Positions 16,519 to 25,287 of a DNA stretch of 64,000 nucleotides are shown here, piece by piece. A model generated the notes under the pieces. That model did not search any database. It was given only the letters and a program-made list of their open reading frames with translations, and was not told where the DNA came from. The stretch spans positions 1 through 64,000 of the forward strand of contig CALWPC010000046.1 of the NCBI GenBank assembly GCA_944383325.1, given 5' to 3'. This DNA is from an uncultured Lachnospiraceae bacterium. Lineage in GTDB: Bacteria; Bacillota; Clostridia; Lachnospirales; Lachnospiraceae. Within the stretch, counting starts at the first letter, position 1, and the number at the start of each line of letters is the position of its first letter. Position numbers and translations under genes: made by a program.

Positions 16519-17055
16519 TTAATTTGCTTTTTTAAAATGTTTTTCAAAATGCTGATAAATTTTGTGTGCGGCAATTCCGTTCAAAAGTCCGAGAAGTATT
16601 CCGGCTAACACATCGGACGGATAATGTACATACAGATAAAGCCGCGAAAAGGCAATCAGTGAAGCCAGAATCAGCGATGGAATAAAGACGCTCTTTTTTT
16701 CGGACATCAGCGCAAAGGCAGCGGAAAAGGAGGAGGCTGTATGGCCGGACGGGAAAGAAAAATCCCTTGGCGCGCGGATGAGCAGTTCAATGTCTGAATG
16801 AACAGAAAATGGGCGCATTCTCGCAATCAGCGGCTTCAGCGTGATGTTGCATATAATGAGATTTAATATAAGAGCGATCAACATGGTAATTCCGGATTTT
16901 CGATATCGGGGGAGCGCGCAGAGTATGATCGCCAGGCAGATCCAGATCATGCCCCGGTCGCCGAGCGCAGAAATGGCCGGCATAACCACATCTCCAAAGT
17001 CTGTTCGCAGATGTTGCCGGATAAAATCAAGAACCGCAAATTCGATATTCAGCAT
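16519..17055 (-). CDS. PAP2-family membrane phosphatase
   Basis: A 178-residue integral membrane phosphatase of the PAP2 family, likely acting on undecaprenyl diphosphate or phosphatidylglycerol phosphate at the outer face. The three PAP2 motifs are complete: KPLIARMRP, PSGHTASSF, and SRLYLYVHYPSDVLAG with the catalytic His. Five to six hydrophobic helices are present. ATG 17055 is chosen: AAGGAG lies 14 bases upstream, while the earlier ATG at 17091 has no ribosome site. Upstream of and co-oriented with the DUF368 transporter, with a leader of about 127 bases behind a strong promoter. Confidence 0.88.
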   Translation of the reverse strand: MLNIEFAVLDFIRQHLRTDFGDVVMPAISALGDRGMIWICLAIILCALPRYRKSGITMLIALILNLIICNITLKPLIARMRPFSVHSDIELLIRAPRDFSFPSGHTASSFSAAFALMSEKKSVFIPSLILASLIAFSRLYLYVHYPSDVLAGILLGLLNGIAAHKIYQHFEKHFKKAN

Positions 17056-17188
17056 TGCGGATGTTTCAACTCCTTTCCGAAATGAGGGCATTTACTCAAA
17101 TGTATTTTTGACAGCCTGCTCATATTCGTTTCCTGGTTTTGGTTTCATCGTTTCTACTTTTTCATTATGTATTTTCCGCGCAGTAATT

Positions 17189-17218
17189 ATCATAAAAGTC
17201 TGATCTGGAGCGTGTCAA
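17189..17218 (-). promoter_or_regulatory. Promoter for PAP2-DUF368
   Basis: On the minus strand TTGACA (17218-17213), an 18-base spacer and TATGAT (17194-17189). The gap 17056-17382 otherwise holds only the divergent promoter for the glycyl radical enzyme. Confidence 0.6.
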
Positions 17219-17300
17219 TTCAAATCTTTGTAAAATATATGAAAAACGTTTTGCCCGTCGGTAAACCTACAATGCCGCGGCCATTTTGCGTGTTTCTTGT

Positions 17301-17329
17301 TTGACACTGATTGGTGAATCATGTATAAT
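17301..17329 (+). promoter_or_regulatory. Promoter for the glycyl radical enzyme
   Basis: Perfect TTGACA (17301-17306), a 17-base spacer and perfect TATAAT (17324-17329). It is unusually strong for a catabolic gene; an operator was not recognised. Confidence 0.85.
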
Positions 17330-17382
17330 ATTTGTAATTGTAAAATCTGTCAAATAAGAACAAAAACAGAGGGGTGAAGGCG

Positions 17383-19908
17383 TTGAAAGATTTTTTTTGC
17401 GGTGAGGTAAACAAATCGCCCAGAATTGCCAAATTGATCAGTGATCTTTATGCGGAACTTCCGGTGATTGAGGCGGATCGGGCGGAGATTGTTACCCGTG
17501 TTTATAAGGAGACGGAGGGGGAGACGATTGTTGAAAGGCGCGGCAAGGTGTTTCAGGCGATTTGCGAAGAGCTTCCCATTATCATCCGGCCGGGCGAGCT
17601 GATTGTCGGGTCAAATGCACAGGCTCCGAGGGGGTGCCAGGTATTTCCGGAATATTCGTTTGCGTGGTTGGAAGAGGAGTTTGATACGGTAGCGACGCGG
17701 ACGGCCGATCCGTTTTACATATCGGAGGATACCAAAAAGAGACTGCACGAAGCATACAAATACTGGCCGGGCAAGACGACGAGCGAACTGGCGACATCTC
17801 TGATGGCGCCGGAGACGCTGATGGCGATCAAACATAATATTTTTACAACAGGCAATTATTTTTATAACGGAATTGGTCATTTTACGGTAAATTATGGAAA
17901 AGTTTTAGAGATCGGCTTTGACGGGATCCGGGCGGAAGCCCAGGAGGCGCTGTCTAAGTGCAAGGTGTCCGATGCGGACTATGCGCAGCGCAGCACATTC
18001 CTCAGAGCGGTGATTACATGCTGCAAAGCGGCGGTCACCTATGCAAACCGATATGCAAAGCTCGCGCTTAGCGAGGCGGAAAAGTGCCAGGATCCGGAAC
18101 GGAAAAAAGAACTTCTTGTTATTGCGTCAAACTGCGCGCATGTTCCGGCAAAACCCGCAAGAAACTTTTATGAAGCATGCCAGTCATTCTGGTTTGTGCA
18201 GATGTTGATTCAGACGGAGTCGAGCGGGCATTCCATTTCTCCGGGACGTTTTGATCAATATATGTACCTCTATTTTAAGAAAGATTTTGAGGCAGGGAAC
18301 ATTACAAGGGAATTTGCCCAGGAGCTGCTTGACTGTATCTGGGTGAAATTTAATGATCTGAACAAAGTACGCGATGCCGTGAGTGCAGAGGGGTTTGCCG
18401 GATATAGCCTGTTCCAGAATTTGATTGTCGGCGGCCAGGATAAGGAAGGGTTGGATGCGTCAAACGATCTGTCGAGCATGTGTCTGGAGGCGGCTATGCA
18501 CGTCAGACTGCCGGCGCCGTCGCTCTCGATCCGCGTATGGAATGGTTCGCCGCAGAAGCTGCTTATGAAGGCTGCAGAAGTGACAAGAACAGGAATCGGA
18601 CTTCCGGCTTATTACAACGACGAGGTGATTATTCCGGCTCTGTTAAGCCGAGGTATTTCACTGGAAGACGCGAGAAATTATTCCATTATCGGGTGCGTGG
18701 AACCGCAGGCGCCCGGAAAGACGGACGGATGGCATGACGCTGCATTCTTTAATATGTGCCGGCCGCTGGAGATGGTGTTCTCAAACGGATACGAAGACGG
18801 AGATCGGGTCGGTCTGCAGACCGGAGAGCTTTCTGAATTTCAAGATTTTGAAAGTTTTTACAACGCATATAAGAAACAGATGAATTATTTTATCGGCCTG
18901 CTTGTCAACTCGGACAACAGTATTGATGTCGCGCATGCGGAGCGCTGTCCGCTGCCGTTTCAGTCGAGTATGGTCGAGGATTGTATCGGGCGTGGCCTGC
19001 CGATGCAGCGCGGCGGCGCTGTATATAATTTTACGGGTCCGCAGGGATTTGGCATTGCCAATATGACGGACGCGCTCTACGCCATTAAAACGCTTGTGTT
19101 TGAACAGAAGAAATATACGCTTCAGGAGTTTTCGGAGGCGATGGATGACAATTTTGGCCAGGGGATTCCGAAAGGCAAAGCAGCGTCTCTCACTGTAGAA
19201 GTTGCCAAACAGCTTTCCGCCGCAGGACGGACAGTCGGTGAGAAGGAGATTGCGTCGATTCTCAGAGAAATTCAAAATCAGAGTGTCGCGCCGGACAAGA
19301 AGGCAAAATATGAGCAGATGTTAAAGGACATTCTTTCCCTGCCGAAGTATGGAAATGACAACGATGAAATTGATATGTTTGCGCGTGATGTGGCCTATAC
19401 TTACACAAAGCCGATGGAGCAGTACCGCAATCCGCGCGGAGGTATGTATCAGGCGGGTCTGTATCCGGTGTCTGCCAATGTGCCGCTCGGAGCACAGACG
19501 GGAGCGACGCCGGACGGACGGTTGGCGGAGACGCCGATTGCAGATGGAGTGGGACCGGCCGCAGGCCGCGATACGCTTGGACCTACGGCGACGGTGAATT
19601 CGGTTGCAAAGCTCGATCACGGTATTGCGTCCAACGGCACGCTGTTTAATCAGAAATTTCATCCGTCCGCTCTGAGCGGGGTAGAGGGACTGCAGAAATT
19701 TGTGGCCCTGATCCGTGCATATTTCGATCAGAAAGGAATGCATATGCAGTTTAACGTGGTAAGCCGCGAGATGCTGCTCGACGCGCAGGCGCATCCGGAG
19801 CAGTATAAGAATCTGGTTGTCCGTGTTGCCGGCTACAGCGCGCTGTTTACGACGTTGTCGAAGTCTTTGCAGGATGATATTATTAACCGCACGACACAGG
19901 GTTTTTAG
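17383..19908 (+). CDS. B12-independent glycyl radical diol dehydratase
   Basis: An oxygen-sensitive glycyl radical enzyme of 841 residues. The radical site is Gly817 in RVAGYSALF near the C-terminus; the thiyl Cys438 lies in IIGCVEPQ with Glu440. His166 (GHFTVNY), His283-Ser284 (SSGHSISPGRFDQY) and Asp452 (GWHDAAF) match the substrate-binding set known from glycerol and 1,2-propanediol dehydratases. It therefore most likely removes water from a vicinal diol to give an aldehyde, rather than acting as pyruvate formate-lyase or choline lyase; propanediol versus glycerol cannot be decided. TTG 17383 fits GAGGGG better than GTG 17374. Its activase follows after 12 bases. No microcompartment shell genes are nearby. 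Confidence 0.85.
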   Translation: MKDFFCGEVNKSPRIAKLISDLYAELPVIEADRAEIVTRVYKETEGETIVERRGKVFQAICEELPIIIRPGELIVGSNAQAPRGCQVFPEYSFAWLEEEFDTVATRTADPFYISEDTKKRLHEAYKYWPGKTTSELATSLMAPETLMAIKHNIFTTGNYFYNGIGHFTVNYGKVLEIGFDGIRAEAQEALSKCKVSDADYAQRSTFLRAVITCCKAAVTYANRYAKLALSEAEKCQDPERKKELLVIASNCAHVPAKPARNFYEACQSFWFVQMLIQTESSGHSISPGRFDQYMYLYFKKDFEAGNITREFAQELLDCIWVKFNDLNKVRDAVSAEGFAGYSLFQNLIVGGQDKEGLDASNDLSSMCLEAAMHVRLPAPSLSIRVWNGSPQKLLMKAAEVTRTGIGLPAYYNDEVIIPALLSRGISLEDARNYSIIGCVEPQAPGKTDGWHDAAFFNMCRPLEMVFSNGYEDGDRVGLQTGELSEFQDFESFYNAYKKQMNYFIGLLVNSDNSIDVAHAERCPLPFQSSMVEDCIGRGLPMQRGGAVYNFTGPQGFGIANMTDALYAIKTLVFEQKKYTLQEFSEAMDDNFGQGIPKGKAASLTVEVAKQLSAAGRTVGEKEIASILREIQNQSVAPDKKAKYEQMLKDILSLPKYGNDNDEIDMFARDVAYTYTKPMEQYRNPRGGMYQAGLYPVSANVPLGAQTGATPDGRLAETPIADGVGPAAGRDTLGPTATVNSVAKLDHGIASNGTLFNQKFHPSALSGVEGLQKFVALIRAYFDQKGMHMQFNVVSREMLLDAQAHPEQYKNLVVRVAGYSALFTTLSKSLQDDIINRTTQGF

Positions 19909-19920
19909 GAAGTGAGTGGT

Positions 19921-20712
19921 ATGGAAAATTATTTACAGACATCGGGCAGGATTTTTGATATTCAAAAATATTCCATTCACGACGGACCCGGAATACGAAC
20001 CATTGTCTTTTTAAAAGGCTGCGCGTTCCGGTGCCGTTGGTGCTGCAATCCGGAGTCGCAAAATTATGCGGTTGAGCGGATGGTTCGGGGCGGCGAGGAA
20101 AAATTATACGGCGAGGACGTGACCGTAGAGGAAGTGATGCGTGAGGTGATGAAAGACTGGCCTCATTTCCGGCGGTCTGGCGGAGGCCTTACGCTATCCG
20201 GCGGGGAGACGCTTTTGCAGCCGGATTTTGCCTCGGCGCTGCTGTTTGCGGCGCATCGGGAAGGGATTAACACAGCGATTGAATCGACTGGTTTCGCCAA
20301 GTTTTCCACGATTAAAAACAAAATTCTTCCGTATCTGGATTTGTTTTTAATGGATATTAAGCATATGGACAGCGCCAAGCACAGGGAATTTACGACGCAG
20401 CCAAATGATCTTGTATTGGAAAATGCAAGGAAGATTGCGCAGACGGGACAGAACCTGATTATACGGGTTCCGGTTGTGCCTACGTTTAATGCGACGACAG
20501 CGGAAATTCGCGCAATCGCTGAATTTGCCGCATCGCTGCCAGGAGTAACCAGGCTGCATTTGCTTCCTTATCACCGGCTTGGCCAGGACAAGTATGCGGG
20601 ACTCAACAGACCGTATCTGTTAGAGCAAATTCTTCCGCCGTCGACAGAACAGATGGAGGAGCTGAAAGCAGAAGCTGAAAAAACCGGTCTTCTGGTACAG
20701 ATCGGCGGCTGA
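19921..20712 (+). CDS. Glycyl radical enzyme activase without ferredoxin insert
   Basis: A 263-residue radical SAM enzyme that installs the glycyl radical on the dehydratase just upstream. The CX3CX2C cluster motif reads CAFRCRWC, preceded by SIHDGPGIRTIVFLKG; LSGGE (SAM contact) and FLMDIKHMD follow. Most activases of diol dehydratases have about 60 extra residues with two more CX2CX2CX3C clusters after the first; here NPESQ runs quickly into the LSGGE region, so that ferredoxin-like insert is missing, as in PflA. ATG 19921 is preferred to GTG 19912 by spacing to AGGA. Confidence 0.9.
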   Translation: MENYLQTSGRIFDIQKYSIHDGPGIRTIVFLKGCAFRCRWCCNPESQNYAVERMVRGGEEKLYGEDVTVEEVMREVMKDWPHFRRSGGGLTLSGGETLLQPDFASALLFAAHREGINTAIESTGFAKFSTIKNKILPYLDLFLMDIKHMDSAKHREFTTQPNDLVLENARKIAQTGQNLIIRVPVVPTFNATTAEIRAIAEFAASLPGVTRLHLLPYHRLGQDKYAGLNRPYLLEQILPPSTEQMEELKAEAEKTGLLVQIGG

Positions 20713-20752
20713 GGCTCTTCTCAGTGACATCAACAGGTAAAGGAGTAATATC

Positions 20753-21484
20753 ATGTCAGGACATTCAAAATTTGCAAATATTAAGCATAAAAAGGAAAAA
20801 AATGACGCGGCTAAAGGCAAAATTTTTACGATTATCGGCAGGGAGATTGCGGTCGCTGTAAAAGAAGGGGGACCCGATCCAAACAATAACAGTAAGCTGC
20901 GCGATGTGATTGCGAAAGCAAAGGCGAATAATATGCCGAATGACACGATTGAGCGCGGTATCAAAAAAGCTGCCGGGGATGCGGATGCAGTCAATTACGA
21001 GCAGATTACGTATGAGGGATACGGCCCGAACGGCACGGCAATTATCGTAAAGGCGCTGACGGACAACAAGAACAGAACGGCTGCCAATGTGCGCAATGCG
21101 TTTACAAAGGGAAGCGGTAATGTCGGGACGCCGGGCTGCGTATCTTATATGTTTGATGAGCGCGGACAGATTATGATTGACCGCGAACAGTTTGAGGGAG
21201 ATGCCGATGAGCTGATGCTGACCGCGGTTGATGCGGGCGCCGTTGATTTTGTGGAGGACGAGGATTGTTTTGAAATTCTGACGTTACCAAATGATTTTGG
21301 CGCTGTGCGTCAGACGCTTGAGGAGCAGCAGATTCCGGTTGCCAACGCGGAAGTTACGATGATTCCGCAAAATTATGTAACGCTTGAAGATGAGGAAGAT
21401 ATTCGGAAAATGAATCGGATTTTGGAATTGTTGGATGCGGAAGACGATGTCCAGGAGGTTTATCATAATTGGGACGAAGTTTGA
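20753..21484 (+). CDS. YebC/PmpR family regulator or translation factor
   Basis: A 243-residue protein of the YebC family. Members were annotated as transcription regulators; more recent work links some to translation of proline-rich stretches. The signature start MSGHSKFANIKHKKEK, the NMPNDTIERGIKK helix, YEGYGPNGTAIIV and FTKGSGNVG are intact, so it is full length. AAAGGAG precedes the ATG by the usual distance. It lies 40 bases after the activase with no terminator between, so it can be read from the same promoter. Confidence 0.94.
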   Translation: MSGHSKFANIKHKKEKNDAAKGKIFTIIGREIAVAVKEGGPDPNNNSKLRDVIAKAKANNMPNDTIERGIKKAAGDADAVNYEQITYEGYGPNGTAIIVKALTDNKNRTAANVRNAFTKGSGNVGTPGCVSYMFDERGQIMIDREQFEGDADELMLTAVDAGAVDFVEDEDCFEILTLPNDFGAVRQTLEEQQIPVANAEVTMIPQNYVTLEDEEDIRKMNRILELLDAEDDVQEVYHNWDEV

Positions 21485-21516
21485 GAAAAAGCGGCGCCGC
21501 GGCGCCGCTTTTTCTT
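21484..21516 (+). terminator. Terminator after YebC
   Basis: A perfect palindrome with 15-base arms, starting AGAAAAAGCGG (21484) and ending CCGCTTTTTCT (21515). The T run belongs to the stem, so it works in both directions. Confidence 0.9.
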
Positions 21517-21600
21517 ATCCGGACGGTATCACAATTTTGGTCATATTTTTGATTTCGCCTGATTACAATGGAGATAGAATGAAAATTGGAGCCTGGCGAT

Positions 21601-22857
21601 ATGTTAAAAAGAAAAAAGAAATTGTGGGTGAACTGGCACAAATGGACTGGGGTGTTTCGGGTGCTGCTCGGTCTTGGCTTGTCAGCTCATCTCGTCATGG
21701 GAATGGCGTTTCCGGTTTGGGCATACGGATCTTTTGCGGATGGGATTTTACAGTTTACCGAGGAGAATGAAACGGCCGGTCTTTCCGTTACAGCTCCTGC
21801 AGCCATACTGATGGAGGCAAGCACGGGTACGATTATATGGGAAAAAGACAGTGAGAGTGCATATCGTCCCGCCAGTATCACAAAAATCATGACGCTTATT
21901 CTGATTTTTGATGCGCTTGAGGAAGGACGGATTTCACTTGAAGATGTGGTAACGACTTCTGAGTACGCGGCGAGCATGGGCGGGTCGCAAGTGTTTTTGG
22001 AACCGCAGGAACAGCAGACGGTAGAGACGATGATCAAGTGCATTGCGGTGGCGTCGGCAAACGATGCATGTGTGGCGATGGCAGAGCACATTTGCGGAAC
22101 AGAAGAAGTGTTTGTGCAGAAGATGAATGAACGTGCAGAAGGACTTGGCATGACGTCAACACATTTTGAAAATTGTAATGGCCTGGATACGGATGGACAT
22201 ATGACGAGCGCAAAAGACGTGGCGCTTATGTCGAGGGAGTTGATCACCAAATACCCGCAGATTCATGACTATTCAACGATATGGATGGAAAACATCACGC
22301 ACAATACCGCTAAAGGCAGCAAGGAATTCGGGCTGACCAATACGAATAAATTAATCCGGCAGTATGAATATGCAACCGGCCTGAAAACCGGCAGCACAAG
22401 TCTGGCAAAATATTGCGTCTCCGCCACCGCCGAAAAGGACGGGGTAGAACTGATTGCAGTCATTATGGCGGCTCCTGATTATAAGGCGAGATTTTCGGAT
22501 GCGACTGCGCTTTTAAATTACGGATTTTCCATTGTTCAGGTCTACGAGGATCTCAATGAGGAAGATTTTGGGCAGGTTCCGGTTATAAACGGCGTGCGGG
22601 AAACAGTCGGTGTACGTGCGGCCGGACCTTTTCGGTATCTGGATATGGAGGGAGCGGACTTGAGCGGGATTGAGAGAGAGGTACAGCTTGACAGTGAGGT
22701 GCAGGCGCCGGTCGGTGAAAATCAAAATGCCGGAAAGCTGCTCTATAAGTTGGGCGGCAACGAAATTGGATCGGTAGAGCTTGTATATGATGAAAACGTG
22801 GAAAAAGCCGGTTTTTGGGATTGTGTGATACGTTCTGTAAAAATGTTGGCTGTTTAA
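21601..22857 (+). CDS. D-alanyl-D-alanine carboxypeptidase (DacF-like)
   Basis: A 418-residue penicillin-binding protein that trims the terminal D-Ala from peptidoglycan pentapeptides. The N-terminus has a long basic stretch and a hydrophobic signal segment (about residues 18-41), so it is exported. The active site motifs are SITK (92-95), SAN (152-154) and KTGS (262-265). A C-terminal beta-rich domain and a final hydrophobic/amphipathic end follow, as in PBP5-type enzymes. ATG 21601 has GGAG nine bases upstream; an in-frame TTG at 21586 is less likely. First of a run of five co-oriented genes. Confidence 0.93.
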   Translation: MLKRKKKLWVNWHKWTGVFRVLLGLGLSAHLVMGMAFPVWAYGSFADGILQFTEENETAGLSVTAPAAILMEASTGTIIWEKDSESAYRPASITKIMTLILIFDALEEGRISLEDVVTTSEYAASMGGSQVFLEPQEQQTVETMIKCIAVASANDACVAMAEHICGTEEVFVQKMNERAEGLGMTSTHFENCNGLDTDGHMTSAKDVALMSRELITKYPQIHDYSTIWMENITHNTAKGSKEFGLTNTNKLIRQYEYATGLKTGSTSLAKYCVSATAEKDGVELIAVIMAAPDYKARFSDATALLNYGFSIVQVYEDLNEEDFGQVPVINGVRETVGVRAAGPFRYLDMEGADLSGIEREVQLDSEVQAPVGENQNAGKLLYKLGGNEIGSVELVYDENVEKAGFWDCVIRSVKMLAV

Positions 22858-22891
22858 AATTTACGAACTGCAAAAAAGGAGTGGAGAAAAA

Positions 22892-23791
22892 TTGGGCACG
22901 GCGGGAATGATAATTGTGGTTGTGATCTTTGCGGCCGCTGCGGCGCTAGGTCTTATTCTGCTGATCAGCAATGAGGAGAGAAAATCGTTTGTAGTGACTC
23001 ATTATACAGTCCGTGACGCCCGTTTTTCTGAAAATGAGCGTCCGGTCACGGCCGTCGTCATTGCGGATTTGCATAATCACAGTTTTGGCAGCGGGAACGC
23101 AAAACTGTTACATGCCATTGACCAGGCGGCTCCGGAGGCTGTTTTTGTGGCCGGAGATCTGGTTGTCGCGATTCCGGGCCACGAGGTTATGGTGGCGGCG
23201 GATTTTATTTGCAAACTGGCAAAAAAATATCCCGTTTATTACGGCGTGGGCAATCATGAGTATCGTATGGCGCTTTATCCCGAAAAATATCAACATCAAT
23301 ATGCGATGTATGACCGTCTGCTGAAAGAGGCGGGAATTGAAATGATGCATAACAGCCGTACCCGGGCCAAACTGGGAAATGTCTGGGTGAACGTATATGG
23401 ACTTGAAATCGACCGGGAATATTATAAACGATTTTCTCATGTGTCAATGCGAGCCGACTATCTTCTGTCGCTATTTCCGAAACCGCCGGCGGATCAGTAT
23501 TCGATTCTTTTGGCGCATAATCCAGATTATTTTTCAGCATATGCAGCTTTCGGAGCAGACTTAACACTTTCCGGCCATGTACACGGAGGCTTAATCCGTC
23601 TGTTTGGGAGAGGGCTTATTTCTCCCTCGAGAGGCCTGTTTCCGAAATACAGCAGCGGCCGATATACGATTGGAGAGCGTCAGATGATTGTTTCAAGAGG
23701 TCTCGGAACACATACGCTGCCAATCCGCGTATGTAACCGTCCGGAACTGGTCGTTTTGCACTTTGAGGGGAAAGGACTTGAAAATACTTAA
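22892..23791 (+). CDS. Membrane-anchored metallophosphoesterase (YaeI/YkuE-like)
   Basis: A 299-residue calcineurin-fold phosphoesterase. Residues 4-25 form a membrane anchor. The metal-binding motifs run IADLHNHSFG, FVAGDLV, VGNHEYR, LAHNPD and LSGHVHGG, complete for a dinuclear site. Related proteins act on lipid or nucleotide phosphates at the membrane; the substrate here is unknown. The TTG at 22892 follows AAAGGAGTGGAG at normal distance and keeps the anchor. A gap of 34 bases separates it from the carboxypeptidase. Confidence 0.88.
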   Translation: MGTAGMIIVVVIFAAAAALGLILLISNEERKSFVVTHYTVRDARFSENERPVTAVVIADLHNHSFGSGNAKLLHAIDQAAPEAVFVAGDLVVAIPGHEVMVAADFICKLAKKYPVYYGVGNHEYRMALYPEKYQHQYAMYDRLLKEAGIEMMHNSRTRAKLGNVWVNVYGLEIDREYYKRFSHVSMRADYLLSLFPKPPADQYSILLAHNPDYFSAYAAFGADLTLSGHVHGGLIRLFGRGLISPSRGLFPKYSSGRYTIGERQMIVSRGLGTHTLPIRVCNRPELVVLHFEGKGLENT

Positions 23792-23844
23792 AAATATTAG
23801 TAAAATAGCAAGGTCGGGTTGAATTGTCTGGAAAGGATAAGAAT

Positions 23845-24603
23845 ATGGGAATTCCGGTAAAGCTTCAAGTATTTGAAGGACCTCTTGACCTTTTGCTTCA
23901 TTTGATTGAAAAAAATAAAGTCGACATTTATGATATTCCGATTGTGGAAATTACGCAGCAGTATCTGGAGTATGTGCAGCAGATGAAAAGAGAAGATTTG
24001 AATGTTGTGAGCGAGTTTCTTGTAATGGCGGCCACGCTGATTCAAATCAAAGCGAAAATGCTGCTTCCGCCGGAGGTGAACGAAGAAGGGCAGGAAGAAG
24101 ATCCGCGCGCAGAACTGGTGCAGCAGCTTTTGGAATACAAAATGTATAAATATATGTCTTATGAGCTGAAAGACCGTCAGCTGTATGCAGGAAAGGCTGT
24201 GTACCGATCCCCAAAACTGCCGGATGAAGTAAACAACTATAAACAGCCGGTTGATCTTGACAAGATGGTCCAAGATGTGACGCTTCAGAAATTACAGGAT
24301 ATTTTTGAGGATCTTTTGGCAAGACAGCAGGAGCGCTTGGATCCGATCAGGAGCCAGTTTGGCACAATTGAGCAGGAGGAAATCAGCGTAGAACAAAAGA
24401 TCGGCGATATTGAGGAATATGCAATGAACAACCGGCGTTTTTCGTTCCGGAAATTATTAAAAAAGCAGCACAGTAAAGTGGATCTTGTCGTTACCTTTTT
24501 ATCAATTTTAGAATTAATGAAATCCGGAAAGATTTATATAGAGCAGCAGCATGCATTTGATGATATTATCATTACATCGGAAATTGCAGGGATTGCGGAA
24601 TGA
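23845..24603 (+). CDS. scpA: Segregation and condensation protein A (ScpA)
   Basis: The kleisin subunit of the SMC-ScpAB condensin, needed for chromosome compaction and segregation. The 252 residues start with the ScpA signature VFEGPLDLLLHLIEKNKVDIYDIP and end with a winged-helix domain (VVTFLSILELMKSG) that contacts the SMC head. ATG 23845 is chosen, with AAAGGA eight bases upstream; homologues begin at the same place. scpB follows after 28 bases. Confidence 0.96.
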   Translation: MGIPVKLQVFEGPLDLLLHLIEKNKVDIYDIPIVEITQQYLEYVQQMKREDLNVVSEFLVMAATLIQIKAKMLLPPEVNEEGQEEDPRAELVQQLLEYKMYKYMSYELKDRQLYAGKAVYRSPKLPDEVNNYKQPVDLDKMVQDVTLQKLQDIFEDLLARQQERLDPIRSQFGTIEQEEISVEQKIGDIEEYAMNNRRFSFRKLLKKQHSKVDLVVTFLSILELMKSGKIYIEQQHAFDDIIITSEIAGIAE

Positions 24604-24631
24604 TATTGAACAATGAGAGGAACAGTGCGCA

Positions 24632-25207
24632 ATGAGTGAAAACAACAAAGAGGCGGTTGTGGAGGCAATTTTGTTTACCATGGGCGATTCGGTTCCAGTG
24701 GATCGCCTTGCTGCGGTTTTAGATATGGACAAGAACCAGACATGGGAATTGCTGCGCGCAATGATGCAGAAGTATCAGAGCGAAAACCGCGGCATTCAGA
24801 TCATTGAACTTGAGGATTGTGTACAGATGTGTACAAAACCGGAAATGTATGAATCGATTATCCGTATTGCAAAACAGCCCAAAAAGCAGGTGCTCACAGA
24901 TGTGTTGCTGGAGACCCTCGCGATTGTTGCCTATAAGCAGCCGGTTACCCGTCTGGAAATCGAGAAGATCCGGGGGGTGAAAAGTGATCATGCCGTAAAC
25001 AAGCTGATTGAATATAATTTGATTGCAGAAATGGGACGTCTGGATGTTCCGGGACGTCCGATTCTCTTTGGGACGACGGAGGAGTTTCTTCGCTGCTTTG
25101 GAGTACAGTCCGTCGATGAGCTGCCGCTGTTAAGCCCGGAAAAATTAGAAGATTTTAAACAGGAGGCAGAGGAGGAGATGAACGCAAAAATTTCTGTTGA
25201 TGTGTAG
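24632..25207 (+). CDS. scpB: Segregation and condensation protein B (ScpB)
   Basis: The winged-helix partner that binds the middle of ScpA as a dimer in the condensin complex. The 191 residues contain the family signatures VEAILFTMGDSVP, LLETLAIVAYKQPVTRLEIEKIRGV and LLYGT-like ILFGTTEEFLRCFG. GAGGAA lies before the ATG at 24632. Directly behind scpA, as in most Firmicutes. Confidence 0.96.
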   Translation: MSENNKEAVVEAILFTMGDSVPVDRLAAVLDMDKNQTWELLRAMMQKYQSENRGIQIIELEDCVQMCTKPEMYESIIRIAKQPKKQVLTDVLLETLAIVAYKQPVTRLEIEKIRGVKSDHAVNKLIEYNLIAEMGRLDVPGRPILFGTTEEFLRCFGVQSVDELPLLSPEKLEDFKQEAEEEMNAKISVDV

Positions 25208-25287
25208 AATGTGCTGAGTTTGTAAAAGAAACATAAAAGGAATCATCCGTTCATAAATTGTATGGAGAGTCATTAAGGGCGGATTGC

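Noticed and set aside
21484..21516. Perfect palindrome as a recombination or protein-binding site
   Set aside because: Position right after a stop codon and the flanking A/T runs fit a bidirectional terminator.
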